From: Podospora pseudocomata
Taxonomy: Eukaryota; Ascomycota; Sordariomycetes; Sordariales; Podosporaceae
DNA: 64,000 bases
Assembly: GCF_035222375.1 (NCBI RefSeq)
Contig: NW_026946363.1
Span: forward strand, 6,572,001-6,636,000
Reading direction: 5' to 3'
Shown here piece by piece: positions 31,546-42,714 of the stretch. The position numbers were made by a program, and so were the translations under genes. The notes under the pieces were generated by a model, which did not search any database, was not told the origin of the DNA, and saw only the letters and a program-made list of their open reading frames with translations. Each line of letters starts with the position of its first letter. Within the stretch, counting starts at the first letter, position 1.

Positions 31546-32711
31546 ATGGGTCTGAAGCAAACCGCAATCTTTGCCCTTGGGGTGGCCCAGGCCTGGACTG
31601 CATCCGCCACCAACAACAAGAGACAAGCTACAACCAAGTATTGCCCAGGAAACACACAAATATGCTTTTCCGAGTTCAAGGTGCCAACCCACGACGTCAT
31701 CTACCGGATCGCTATCCCTGACGTTGCCGCCGCGCCGTTCGACGTCTTGTTGCAGATAGTGGCTCCAGTCTCCAAGGCTGGCTGGGCTGGCATCGCATGG
31801 GGCGGGAAAATGGCCACGAATCCCTTGACGGTAGCATGGCCGAATGGTAACACTGCGGTGGTCTCATCTCGTTGGAGCACGTAAGTGGATTTCGAGATAC
31901 TAGCCGGCACTCGGGCCTTCAGCTAACACCCATGGCTAGGGGGAGAAACGTACCTGGCGCGTATGCAGGCGCGACGTACACAGTCCTTCCAACCACCCAC
32001 ACCAACGAAACACACTGGCAGTTGGATGTGCTGTGCCGAGGGTGTAGTGAGTGGGCAGGCGGCTCCTTGGACCCCAACGGTGTCAACACGCTAGCCTGGG
32101 CCAAGAATGCCCGTGTGGTCAATACAGCCACCAGCAACACGAGCTCTTTTGGAATCCACGATGGGCGAGGCGCCTGGTCTCATGAGTTTAGCCAAGCCAG
32201 AATTCCAAAGGGTGTCTTTGATGCGGTCGCTTACGACCTGGAGAACACACCAGTGTCCAGTTCCAGCGCAGCTTCGAGCGCGAGTTTCAGCACGAGCCTG
32301 ACTTCGAGCTCAAGCGCTGCGGTCGTGTCAACATCGGTTGTGGTCCTTCCGCGGCCATCAACCACATCCACGACGGTCATAGTCGCTCCTAGCACCATTT
32401 CCTCATCAACAAGCAAGGCGGCACTGACCTCAAGCTCATCTACCACCCCAGCCGGCCCACAGACAACATATGTTTTCATCACGACTAGGGTTTCTCAGCT
32501 TCCACCAAGACCAACAACGCCGTCTCCAAGTATCGTGACAGTGACGGTAACTGTCCGGCCGACGCCAACCACCACACAGGTCACCCCTCCATGGGGAGGT
32601 GGTGGAGGTGGAGGAGGGCCCCCATGGGGCAAGGGTAAAGGCGGCGGCGGTGGTTGGGGGAAGGGCTGGGGGCGACGTCGGTTGGCTGCGAGACCGGTGG
32701 AAGAGGAGTAG
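31546..32711 (+). CDS. Secreted AA8 cytochrome with Ser/Thr linker and Gly-rich basic tail
   Basis: Two exons, 31546-31880 and 31940-32711; intron 31881-31939 (GTAAGT...CTAG). Product 368 aa. Signal peptide MGLKQTAIFALGVAQAWTASA. The AA8 haem domain follows to about residue 220: YRIAIP, AGWAGIAWGGKM (candidate haem ligand Met89), CRGC and IHDGRGAWSHEF with candidate His ligands. Then a Ser/Thr-rich stretch of about 110 residues, probably O-glycosylated, and a C-terminus of glycine runs, PPWGKGKGGGGGWGKGWGRR. The tail is not a cellulose-binding module and has no GPI site; its glycine/lysine/tryptophan make-up could bind wall polymers. The intron sits at the same place (after SSRW) as in the first AA8 gene, so the two are paralogues. 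It would act as an extracellular electron carrier. Confidence 0.88.
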
Positions 32712-32739
32712 ATTTTGCCGCGGAAAGGGGATTAGGAAG

Positions 32740-33047
32740 GAGGCATCCAGAGAAATACATACGGAGCGAGTAAACAGGCAGCCGCGAAATATGGCGGAGA
32801 GTGCTTTATCTGAGAGCATGGGTGCGTTTTCAAAATGTATGTGCTCAAGTTTGGGACACAAGGTGATAAGTTGTTCCACGCCAGCACTGGTGATTTTGAT
32901 GAGGTTATTGTTTTTGTACCTGACGGATCGAAGTCTTCTGCGGATTTTGGAGGAGGCGTTCATGATAGCGTTGAGGTGCTCACTATGTAGAGGTACGACA
33001 TTAGGTTCTGTGGATGCATGCTGCCAGTTTGGGGGCCAGTGGGCTAC
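32740..33047 (-). pseudogene. Leucine-rich-repeat gene fragment
   Basis: A minus-strand frame of about 100 codons reads as AMN1-type leucine-rich repeats: AGVEQLITLCPKLEHIHFEN, then MLSDKALSAIFRGC. This is the repeat found in F-box/LRR proteins. It is open upstream to a TAG near 33047. Downstream it runs into a GTATGT donor-like site and then into the opposite strand of the AA8 gene's 3' end, where no further repeat is seen. So the gene looks truncated at its 3' end. It probably belongs with the minus-strand exon at 33061-33339. Confidence 0.45.
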
Positions 33048-33060
33048 CTACTCCTTCAAG

Positions 33061-33339
33061 TCAAAAGTCGGACGTATCATCAAACTCGATGCTCCGAATA
33101 GCGCGGGTAAACTTCCCAGGCTCCCAGTCCTCCTCAACCTTCACTAGCAGTACCTCTCTCGCGGGGAACAGCAGAGGTTTGTAGATTTCGTGTTTGAAGA
33201 GCCCTCGACGGAAGTCGACCATACCCGGCGGTCTGCGGGTCAGCTTCTCGTTCTTGCTGACATTGTCGACTTTGTCGAATTTGAGCCTGTCTCTTGCTTC
33301 GACGCGTGGTCTCTTTCGGCTTCTTTTGGGAGAAGTGGT
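33061..33339 (-). pseudogene. Coding exon of an unresolved minus-strand gene
   Basis: After a good acceptor (CTGCACAG before 33339) the frame gives 92 residues: a basic nuclear-type start SPKRSRKRPRVEARD, then MVDFRRGLFKHEIYKPLLFP and VEEDWEPGKFTRAIRSIEFDD, ending in TGA at 33061. The composition is convincingly protein-like, but I do not recognise the family. A candidate first exon at 33560-33603 (MDVDRWAQAPQHQH, GTAAGT donor) is in the wrong phase for direct joining, so an exon is missing or the gene is decayed. Confidence 0.4.
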
Positions 33340-33914
33340 CTGTGCAGCAGCAAAGTTGCACGCGTGGCCACGTGATCCTTCTTGGCGGTGAAATGCTCAC
33401 TCTTGTGTCAACCTCACTCCGCCACTGCACAGCAAACCCGTGTGTTGTTGAGGAATACAAGATGTTTTTTTCTTTCCAAGTGGAAATTTGGAAGCCATGG
33501 ATACAGTGCAGTATGTTTCTCAAGTCACACCGCAACCCCAGGGGCCAGCAGGTCAACTTACCGATGCTGGTGCTGTGGCGCCTGTGCCCACCTATCAACA
33601 TCCATGCCACAGAGCAGGCCAGCCCTGAAGCGGCACAACAAGACCGAGTGAAGATCCCTTAAGCCACGCCGTCGAAGGATTCTCTAATCCTACATCGCAT
33701 GAGCATGGACCTTCAAATCCCAGCAGCATACAGTGCTTGAAACGTTGGAGGAAGCCACCGACCTTGGGAACACACCCCGTTTGATGATTGGATATCCTCC
33801 TGCACGCCCGCCTCTTCCAATGCCTGGATCTATCTCTTGGAACGGCTGGTTTTAAAGCATGGTGGTCTCCCTCACCGCACTATCCCCCACGCGTCGCTTT
33901 TCCCACCGTTGTCG

Positions 33915-35302
33915 ATGGAGTCCACAACACTAGCTCCACCAGGGCCTGATGTGTCCAAGGCTTCGTTAGTGGTAGGCACGATATCATTCCTGCACCTCAT
34001 ATCATGGACTCTGTATGCCGCCCGCATCTGGACTCGTATGCGACCGATATCACGCCTATTCGTCGATGATTATCTGATCACTCTTGCTGTGGTATGAGAG
34101 AGAATCCGCATCATTTGACCACCTAACTCCAAGTACTAATCATCTACTAAGCTCTTTGACCTGGCGTCGTATATTTTCTTGATGATAGCGGTTCATTACG
34201 GCATTGGTCGACATAATTACTACGTCCCGACAGATCAGGAAGTCCTTGCGGAAAAATGGCTGTTCCTCAGCCAGCCAGTCTTCCCCTGGAGTCTCGCCTT
34301 CTCCAAGATGAGCATTGCGTGTATGCTTATTCGGATTCGTCGGGATCAGCGTGTTTGGGCTTGGGGAATGTACTTCATCATGGCGTTTGTGGTGCTCATC
34401 GCCATCAACACAAACGCCTTCCAACTCTCACTGTGCCGACCGCTCTGGGCTGTGTGGGACCACAGTAATTCTGAGGCCCAATGCATGGATATGACTGTGG
34501 CGCAAACATCAATCTATGTCAACTCTGCACTCAACGTTGTGACAGATTTTGCTTTAAGCTTGGCCGTATGGAGTTTCTGTCATGAAAACGCGGAATCATT
34601 GCCAATGCTGACGATTGCTAGCCCATCACGTTTATTGTCCACCTACAGCGACCACTCAGGGAGAAGATTGCGGTCGCCTTCATGATGGGTTTGGGCATAT
34701 TTGCGAGTAGTGCCTGCATTGCGAAAACCTTCCATGTCAAAGACTACGGAAAAACAGGTGACAGTCTCATGGATTGTGTACCTATAACGATTTGGAGCAT
34801 GGTAGAAATGCAGCTTGCGTGAGTTTCCGTATCGCTGAGCCGCGTCATTATGCCCGACTAATCTTTCGTTGTCAGGATAATTGCAAGCTGCATTCCCTGT
34901 CTCAAACAACTCTTCGAACGAGGCTTACGACGATTCGGTCTCTTGAGCACCCAGGACGCTGGCGACTCCTTCACTGGCAGCCGGAACTACCAGACCTATC
35001 CTGGGCCGAACTTCAGGACTCGCCAAGAGACCAGCGATGATTACGGCCACCACCTTACTTCGATACAACAGTCCCCACGCAGTCCTCGGAGCAACAAAGC
35101 AGCGAGGAACTCCGGGGTGGGGGCAGAAAGCATAGAGAGCAGCGAGATACCCATCATGAGACCAGACTCCACAGGCACTGATTACATACAGACGCAGTCA
35201 GCACCACCCGGACGAGGATCATTTTACTTCAACTTTGCGGTGAATCCCGGTCTTAACCCAAACCAAAGGGATGATAGAGGACCAAGGCCGGAAAGGTGGT
35301 GA
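33915..35302 (+). CDS. Seven-helix rhodopsin-like integral membrane protein
   Basis: Four exons: 33915-34091, 34152-34565, 34622-34818, 34876-35302; introns 56-60 nt, phases consistent. Product 404 aa from MESTTLAPPGP. Seven hydrophobic helices run from about residue 20 to 285, with the family signature FVDDYLITLA after helix 1, a Cys-containing loop (LCRPLWAVWDHSNSEAQC) and LRRFGLLSTQD after helix 7. This is the fungal rhodopsin-domain family of plasma-membrane proteins (relatives of PTH11-type receptors but without the CFEM domain). The cytoplasmic tail of about 115 residues is Ser/Pro/Arg-rich and carries probable phosphorylation sites. The ligand is unknown. Nearby secreted enzyme genes give no direct clue. 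The gene looks intact. Confidence 0.85.
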
Positions 35303-37129
35303 GAGGAGGTGGCGTCAGCACATCTCTGTCAAATACCAAAGCCATCGTGAACAGAGCAAATCTCATGAAGTGTGCATCTCATTGGATCCATAGGCTGATC
35401 TGACTACACCCATCATGACAGTCTATCCCGGGTATTCAACCTTGCAGCGAGCTAATTCTTTCCCGTCGGAAAATAATCACAAAGAAGAAGAGGTTGGCAC
35501 TGCCCTTCTCAACCGCCAAGGTGAACTTGACATCTGTCGAATGTTCCTTGTTACCCCATTGATAGAGAGGCCCTTTCTTGATCTCATGCGACAACTCACC
35601 ACACCACCTACAGGCTAGTTCGCTATTAGCCATAAAATGCCACATGAATATGCACCGGACAGGAAATTTACTTCACTTGTTGAAATCATAGGGCGGGATC
35701 TCCTCTGTGCAGAGCCGAAGCTTGTGCGTAAGCCTGAGAGACGTAAGATGTGTCATCAACGTATGTCTGAATCAATTAGTTCTCGTAGGGGTAGCGTCCG
35801 TGTGTCGACCGAAGATCCAACATCCACCTTGCTGTCGCCATCTTCCCCGGTCGACCGGGCCCAAAATGTTTGGCGGGAAGTATCCAAGCGTCCTATGACT
35901 ACAAAGAATCTTGAAAATGCAATCTGCTCGAGGATCGGTAGTGCGAGGTACAGGGGTGTACCTATGGAAGCCGAATTTGAGGGGTGCAACGCACGTGGCT
36001 ACGGACCGGCCCAGATGCACACGTCTGGAAAATGAGATATGGTGTTGTCGATGAGAATTTTCTGTGGGGGAAAAGTCTGAACATTGTGTCGATAACCTGA
36101 GATCTGACCTGCACGTCCACCTGCTGGCGGCACACAGACGCGAATATGTCGAAGACCCCCTCCCGCTTGTGCACATGTCCACGTAGCTGGGCGAATTAGC
36201 ACGCCAATATAATGGGACTGTCTGAATACTTGGTTGATTTGGTTCGGCATGTAGAAGATGAGTCCCACATCCCAAACCGGTGAGCCGCTTGGTGCCCAAC
36301 CTCTGAGTTGAGGTAGCTTACTACCAACCTTGCGCGACTGGACCTCTCAACTCATGCATTGGGGTCCTACTATCTATTGGGATAGCCAATGATTGACTGC
36401 TACGGAAATGTTTCATTTCAGATCTCTGAATTAGTGTTTTCTACCCTGAGTGGTGGGTTGGGATGCATATTCCCATGTCACCTTGGCGTCCTTGGGGTCG
36501 GAACCTATCGGCGACGGCTGCGGAAGAGGATGGATGAGGCGGCGCTGACATTTCTTGAATCCAAGCGGATGCGACGCGCTTGATGCCATTTCGCCCCACG
36601 GCTGGCGACATACCGCGTTTCTTGCATCCAGCGCCCACCATGTGAGTATCAACTTGGACGGCGAACTGGTCACTGGCTTTTTCCGCGTTGCTTTCCCATC
36701 ATGAGAGTGAGGCTGAAGTCGCCCGTGCTGGACCGCAAGCTGTATGGATGGCTAAGGGCATGGATGCTTACAGGACCTCAGCGGCACACTCTCCTCGTTC
36801 TCTCCATCTGGTGCCATATTCAAACCCACGCGATGTTCTAATCCGAAACGTGGGGGAGCCCTGAACCGAGGAATGGGAAGTATGCCCCTAAGTGTCTTGA
36901 ACAACAGTGATGCAATGATTTAGGAAGTCAGAGAGATAATAATGATAGTTATGAATGTCCAGTACATAACTATAATACAATGCTTCTGGATAGATCGGCA
37001 GGTTTCCCTTCCAGTGATCATATGATCAATTCCCTTTTCAGCTAGCTTTCTAACTGACCCCCTTCCGTTCCCCAAGCTCGGCACAGCTCTCATGACCTAC
37101 ACCATTTTAAATACTCAGGATTCACCCTG
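35303..37129. other. Intergenic, no confident gene
   Basis: About 1.8 kb. The longest frame (35637-36035 plus) has no motif. The rest has many stops and mixed composition, and may be decayed DNA at the edge of the RRM-like cluster. Confidence 0.35.
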
Positions 37130-37582
37130 CCCGAACACTGCCATTGATTGGAAGCAAACAGGGCTCCCATTCCCAAAGACGCGCAGATTATGCTTGGCGG
37201 GCACGTACACCTGTGCTGCCTGAGCTTGCTATGATCTGAATCGGATCCCCAGCTGACCCATCCTTCGACCTGGTGTGCCAAGAGATGGCCTCGTTAAATC
37301 AATAGGTGATCCATTCGCTTCAAAGATATCTTCAAGATTATTCCAATTTATCAAATGGACGGGGCCGATTATGGTGGTGACTCTCGATTGATCGGCAGGC
37401 TTATCGTTGTGGGCGACGTCTCTTCCGAGCCAGTCAAGCCGGCAGGCAAGTGAGTTCATCCAAGAAGTGATACGGACATGGCTTGCAATGCCGCGGACAG
37501 GATCAAAAGTAACTACAATACAGTGCATAATCAGACTACACAGGTTTATTAGACATTTTGCTTCTTGAAATACCATCCACAC
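37130..37582 (-). pseudogene. Decayed third RRM-like paralogue
   Basis: A minus-strand frame aligns with the second half of the neighbouring gene at 37662: HCIVVTFDPVRGIASHVRIT resembles the end of RRM1, and SRVTTIIGPVHLINWNNLED matches the start of RRM2. After GIRFRS comes TAG (37229-37231), and the same frame continues QAQAAQVYVPAKHNLRVFG, matching RGQAAQVMMLVKRKLRAFG of the neighbour. So one in-frame stop breaks it, and the 5' half with the start of RRM1 is missing. It is the most decayed member of a tandem array. Confidence 0.6.
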
Positions 37583-37661
37583 CCCTCCCAGCTTTCCCTC
37601 TTTTGCCCTACAACTCCCCGATCACCCCCTTTGCCAAATATCCGCATCAAGTCCCACGCCA

Positions 37662-38878
37662 TCACTCACCACACGGATCTCTCCCATACCGCGCGCCTAT
37701 CCCAAAAGCCCTCAGCTTCCTTTTCACCAACATCATAACTTGAGCTGCCTGTCCACGGTAAGAACCAAAGCGAAGCTCTACAGTGGCCCATCCCTCGACT
37801 TTATGGCGGTGGGCAACCACCTCGTCCATCTGAAACTCAATCCCGTGAGACACAAAAACTCTCTCCAGGTTTCCGTACTCCAAAAAGCGCGCCGGCCCAC
37901 TGATAACAATAACCCTTGTATTCTCTCTCGGTGTCTCTTTCTGTGCCACTCTGATCCGGTTAGGCCTCACGCGCGCCATTCTCCCCTTGACCAGCCAGCC
38001 CCCAGCTTGACTCTCATCGCCATACGAGGCCAGAAACCGCTGGGCTGATTGAGCATCGAAGAAAGTAATTTTCGCTGCGGCAGAAGTGTGACATCGAGTA
38101 GAGTCTGGGTAGTTAATGACCGTGGCCCAGATACGGCCCATTTTGCGGATGCATCCTAGGAGACCCTTGGTATCGATGTCGGATGGCAGCCCGGTCACCT
38201 AGACCGAGGTGTTCAGGTGGTCATCTATATCTGCTGACCAGTTCGCCTCGCAGGCGGGATTTCCTTCGTAATTCGCCGACATTCCTGGCGGGCGAGGTAC
38301 AGGAGACAGGGCGGGTTGAATGCCCATCGAGAGGTGGGGATGACTGGCAGGTGGCATGAGATGATGATGATGGAGGGCCGGTTCTTGGTGGTACTGTCTC
38401 ACAAGGGATTCGTTATCATGACCATGAACAATGATGGGTTGGAAAGTGGCCGCACTGCTTGGTTCTCCGTGTGTACCTGTAGAGTGGATGTTGTTGCGCT
38501 CATAATACTGACTCGGAAGGCAAATGGGGTTGGTGCTATCGCAGCTAGGATTGGTTGAGTACTGCGTAGAAAACAAAAGGTCAGCCAAGTGATCCCCGAG
38601 ATTAGTAGGGAAGATTGTTGCCATAAGCTCACATGAAGCGCATAGAATGATGACAAGTCTGTCGAGGGAGTCCTCAAGACCCAGTTATCAGCCTCGTATC
38701 TCCAGACCGCTACCCACGGACTGGAGGCCATGCTGTGGCTGACTTCAGAGAGGTGATAAAGATAGGGGTTCATCTTGGTCGTGTCGGTCGATAGCGGGAG
38801 TGGAAATTGGGAGATCTGGCAACCAACGGTCAAAGGCACACGGTAGCTCTTTGGATCGTGGAAATCAGGGACCCTCAT
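37662..38878 (-). pseudogene. Tandem RRM-like paralogue with one in-frame TAG
   Basis: Two exons on the minus strand: 38633-38878 and 37662-38561; intron 38562-38632 (GTGAGC donor, TTTCTACGCAG acceptor). The frame encodes 381 codons from MRVPDFHDPKSY. Residues 83-220 are disordered (HHHHLMPPASHPHL). Two RRM-like folds follow: VTGLPSDIDTKGLLGCIRKM and RVIVISGPARFLEYGNLERV; the end is YGRDPCGE. At 38199-38201 a TAG interrupts the first RNP2-like strand (TSV-stop-VTGLP), where the paralogue at 39630 has Phe (SVFIFDLP). A change from TGG would be a G-to-A step. The rest is undamaged, so the loss is recent, or the stop is read through. The protein family binds RNA presumably; no specific target can be named. 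Confidence 0.65.
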
Positions 38879-39629
38879 CTGCTGGATATGCGATTGATGA
38901 CGCTGATTGAGCCCTTTGGTTTGATCGATATTGGAAGGAAGATAGTGGGTCGGTCAGATTGAAGGGTTTCAGGTAGGTATTCTGGCTTGTGGACGATTGG
39001 GGCCCGTATTGAGACTTGTAGTTGAAAGTAGTGAATGCCTTGGGCCGATTGCGAACGAGAAAATGGTGAAGGAAAGGTCCGGGCCGCGAAGAAAAGCGCA
39101 GAGATTGCGGAACAGTCTCTTGGTAATAAAAGCAGTGACGACGGAAAGATCCAAACAATGGTTTCAAGACAAATGAATAAGAGCTTGGGCCCAAAACACC
39201 GAGAACCCCACCCAAAGCTCCCGCTGTCGAGGTGGGGAGTAGATGAATTATGATGACGTTGAATCCATGGCTCATCTGTTTATCGATAAGGGTGCAGAAA
39301 GAGTGTCTTAGCACGGTGTTCACAAAGTTTGAGAATGGTCAAGGCACACATGGTGCACAAAGCAAAGAAAGAGACACTATAATAAAGCAGAAATTCAGGG
39401 TATCCACGCTAGCACAGAAAAGAACCTGGAAAAGCAACGCCAACCCGGAGCAAATCCAGCGCTCATATCCAGACCATAGGGTTACCCTTTCCCCCAAACC
39501 CCTAAACTCCTGAAGCCCAGAGACAAATGATCCCGACCCAGCTAATCCCTTCCCGGGCTCCATCACATGCGTTAACCCCATCTAAAACCTAATGCTTGTC
39601 GTAGGGCCAAAGATATCCCGGGACTCCTG

Positions 39630-41463
39630 CTACTCTTCCTGGGAGCCAACCACGGATGGCTCGGCGCATGGGTCAATCCCATAAGTCGCATTTGTCCCCT
39701 TCTTGCGAAAGTAGGGGTCGGTCGCGATCATTTCCTTCACTTTCGCAGCCTGCGAGTGAGAGGCGAAATGAAACTCAAGGGCAGACATATCGCCTGACGA
39801 CACCATCGCTATCTTGTCGAGTTCATACCGGATGTTCTTCATCTCGAAGCACTCCTTCAAGAACGCAACACTCAAACCACCCGTGAGGCCTGTGATAACG
39901 AGAACCCTTGAAAACTCGCTCGGCAATGTGCTCTGTGCAATTCGACATTTCGCTAATCGAATGCTGCCCTGCACCCCGCCAACCATGAGGTGGCCCTCTT
40001 GGGCAAGCCTCTGCGCAGCTTCCCGCTCAAAAAAGACAACCAGAGCCCCAGAACTGCAGTTCTTTGAGTAGCGAACACGACCATAGCCTCTAATGCTTCC
40101 AAGTAATTTGGAGAGGGTGACATCCTTCGGAAGGTCGAAAATGAAGACAGAGCAGCTGTCATCGGGTGGGACATCCTCAGCCATATCTTCGACAGACCAA
40201 GCGCTTTGCTGACTGTTATTCGTTGAACTGCAGGGACTGTCTGTTGGTTCCACTGTTCTTTTTGCGTCTTGGGCACGCTTGAATGCCTCGCGAACTTGTT
40301 CAGATGAATTACCATCGAGAGGTTGGACCAATCGGTTGAAAGGACGAGAAGACTCTGTGATCTGGTTCTGACGGCAAGTATTAGATTGGGCGCCGGAAGG
40401 GATGGCATGATGTTGGGAGGAGGACAGATTCTGGCGACGAATACTCGGTGTCGAAGGCCGGGAAATTGAGCCACTACCGTTGGAAATACCGCGGGGGAAA
40501 AACCATGATGTTGAGGACTGCTGGTCTGAGGGAGCGAGGGTCGTAGACCTCGAGAGTGCGCCGCTCGGGCTCTCCACATAATCACTGAGGTCCCCGAAAC
40601 CTGACAGCTCCCCACCCCTCAGGCTCACGAGACGAAGGTCTTCCCAGAGCGTATGACCACTTCCCATGGAAGAAGTGGTGTCCGTCCAACTGATGCTTGC
40701 TGCTGCTTGGCATGCATCTCTCTTCCTGGCCATTCTCTCCAACCATCCCGTCTGCATGATTGAGGCACCTTCTCCACCTTCGCGCAAAAACTCGAGAGAG
40801 GAGTCTTTCTCATTGCCCTTGCGCTGTAGCCATCCGGGAAGATAAGGGTCGGCAAACGGGCAATCGTCGTCACAATCCTCTAGGCACAAGGCTCCGCCAG
40901 CGAATGTCTAAAGAGTGGCAAGGTGGTTAGTTCCGGCTCTTGTGAAGGTTTTTGCACACATTGAGGGGGCTTACCGAAAAGGCTGAATTGGAAGGCGATG
41001 GCGCCGATGACAGATCCACAAGTGGCGACGACGGGTCAAAAGGGATCGCGTTAGGGCGTAGCCCGTATTGTCCAGAAAGCCCCAGCGGAGATGGCGCGTG
41101 AGGTGTAGCAGACCGACTATGGAGATTGAACTGGGGGTAGTAACCTCCATGGGCATGAGGGTGTCCAACAATACCGGCATCGGAATGTCCAATGAGACCA
41201 TCGTCGAAATGACCAACGAAACCAGCGTGGGGATGCCCAATGAGACTGTCGTGATCCGGTGCCGAGTAGCTGCGGTGGAAAGCCCGGGACTCGATCGGGT
41301 GAGGAGGGTAGAAGCCGCTGAGGTCATTTGTGACATAGAGACCCACGTTCGTACTGAATTGTAATGGCAGGCCAGGGTGGCCATATCCGACGCCAGAGTT
41401 GCCCTCGTGAATCTCGTGATACCTTCTGACGCGAGTATTGTTGATCCTGGTTGTCGGTCGCAT
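39630..41463 (-). CDS. RRM-like protein, intact member of the tandem array
   Basis: Two exons on the minus strand: 40975-41463 and 39630-40907; intron 40908-40974 (GTAAGC...TTTAG). Product 588 aa from MRPTTRINNTRVRRYHEIHE. Exon 1 has an unusual repeat of the form G-x-(I/V)-G-H (LIGHPHAGFVGHFDDGLIGH...) at about residues 70-105. A Cys/Asp patch CLEDCDDDCPFADPYLPGW opens exon 2. Residues 190-375 are Ser-rich and disordered. Two RRM-like folds form the C-terminus: SVFIFDLPKDVTLSKLLGSI (about 400) and RVLVITGLTGGLSVAFLKEC (about 487), then NATYGIDPCAEP. The RNP1 aromatic residues are weak, so RNA binding is unproven; protein-protein RRMs are an alternative. It shares the YG(R/I)DPC ending with its neighbour, so they arose by tandem duplication. 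Confidence 0.75.
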
Positions 41464-42171
41464 CGTGATTCTCCTAACCAGGTCGAAGCAGAGCGATGAT
41501 ATTGAAAGGGGGGTGGATGGATAGATGGGAGAAGGCAAAATAAAAGATGCCTGGGCGTAGATGTGGTGGAAGAAACCAAAAAAAAAAACAAAATGGTCGC
41601 CGGGAGATCGAAGGAGAAATAGTCGAGCCAGGCCAGGCCAGGCGGGGCGGTTGCGCGAACTGCCTATTCACTGCGGAATATGAGTGAGGAAGAATGGGAG
41701 TTGCTCCCGGCGTACCTGCCCGCCCACCTTTTCAACACCAAGTTCGGCCTTCGAGCACTGCGCTGAACGGAACGCACAGTTAGCGTGCCTGCTTCCATTG
41801 TCCCAGGCTGTTGTCTTGCTTGAATAACCCATTGGCACGAGCATTGCCCCATTGACTTCGCCATTCAGCAGTTTTTGTATTCATCATGCCGATTGGTCAT
41901 TCACCAAGGTCTCCAGTCGGCTGAAGATAACTTCTGCTATTGAACCGCACCTTTTGGGTTGTTGACATTGGTTCTCCCTCCCTGTACAGGGCGCCACCAT
42001 GTCAGCATGTGCGCAACTGCTGTTGTCTTTTGTCTTCATGTGCCTTTAAGTGAAGAGCTTCAGGGCCTACGCTCATCTAGTCTCATCCAATCCATTTAAA
42101 CATACATAAAACACCATCTACTATCACAGATTTGTGACTTGAGTCCCTTGGTGACACCTCCATGACCCAGG
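41464..42171. other. Intergenic, promoter of RRM-like gene
   Basis: No gene seen. Contains a run of A at about 41580-41590 and ordinary sequence up to the miniature element. Confidence 0.35.
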
Positions 42172-42408
42172 CACCCTGACCACAAGTTGATGGCCCAACA
42201 CAAGTAAATTAACCCACATAACATTGTAAACCATACCTCGAAAGTGAATCAATAGGCCTTTTAAATATCCTTAAAGGCCTTTTAATCATCTTGAAAGGCT
42301 TATCAATTATCTTTGGAAGCTTGGTGATCATCCTTCAAGGTACAGTTCACAATATAATATGGGTTGACCTATTTGCGTGTGTCAATCATTTTTGTGGGCA
42401 AGGTGCCA
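42172..42408 (+). mobile_element. Miniature inverted-repeat element, family 2, copy 2
   Basis: Left end GGCACCCTGACCACAA pairs with the reverse complement of the right end, GGCACCTTGCCCACAA, over about 60 imperfect bases. The core has four diverged copies of a unit like AAAGGCCTTTTAATCATCTT, and CAATATAATATGGGTTGACC starts the right terminal repeat, as in the copy at 11397-11655. No coding capacity. Confidence 0.75.
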
Positions 42409-42714
42409 TGGTCACGTTCCAAGAAAAATTAGCAAGAAGAGAAGGCACAATGTAGACCAGTCAAAGATCTGATGACTTGTTAAATATTGTGTAGATGCAG
42501 TCATATCTTTCGAGGCCAATATGGGCCCTTGCAGAGATAGCGTCATTCATGCAATCATTTGGAAAGCTCAGGTCGTTTGCATTCCCGCAAGCTAAATCCA
42601 GAGGTGGCTATGTACAAGTGAAGGCGATGTCCAAGCATAGATCTGACCGCCTTTATAACAAACAGTATGACCAAGCACGATTCGGAGGGCTGTGAGATGC
42701 TTTCTATGGCAGAC

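Noticed and set aside
33497-33630. Short plus-strand frame that begins MDTVQYVSQVTPQPQ, considered as a pheromone-type precursor
   Set aside because: It lacks repeated mature peptides with processing sites and a signal peptide.
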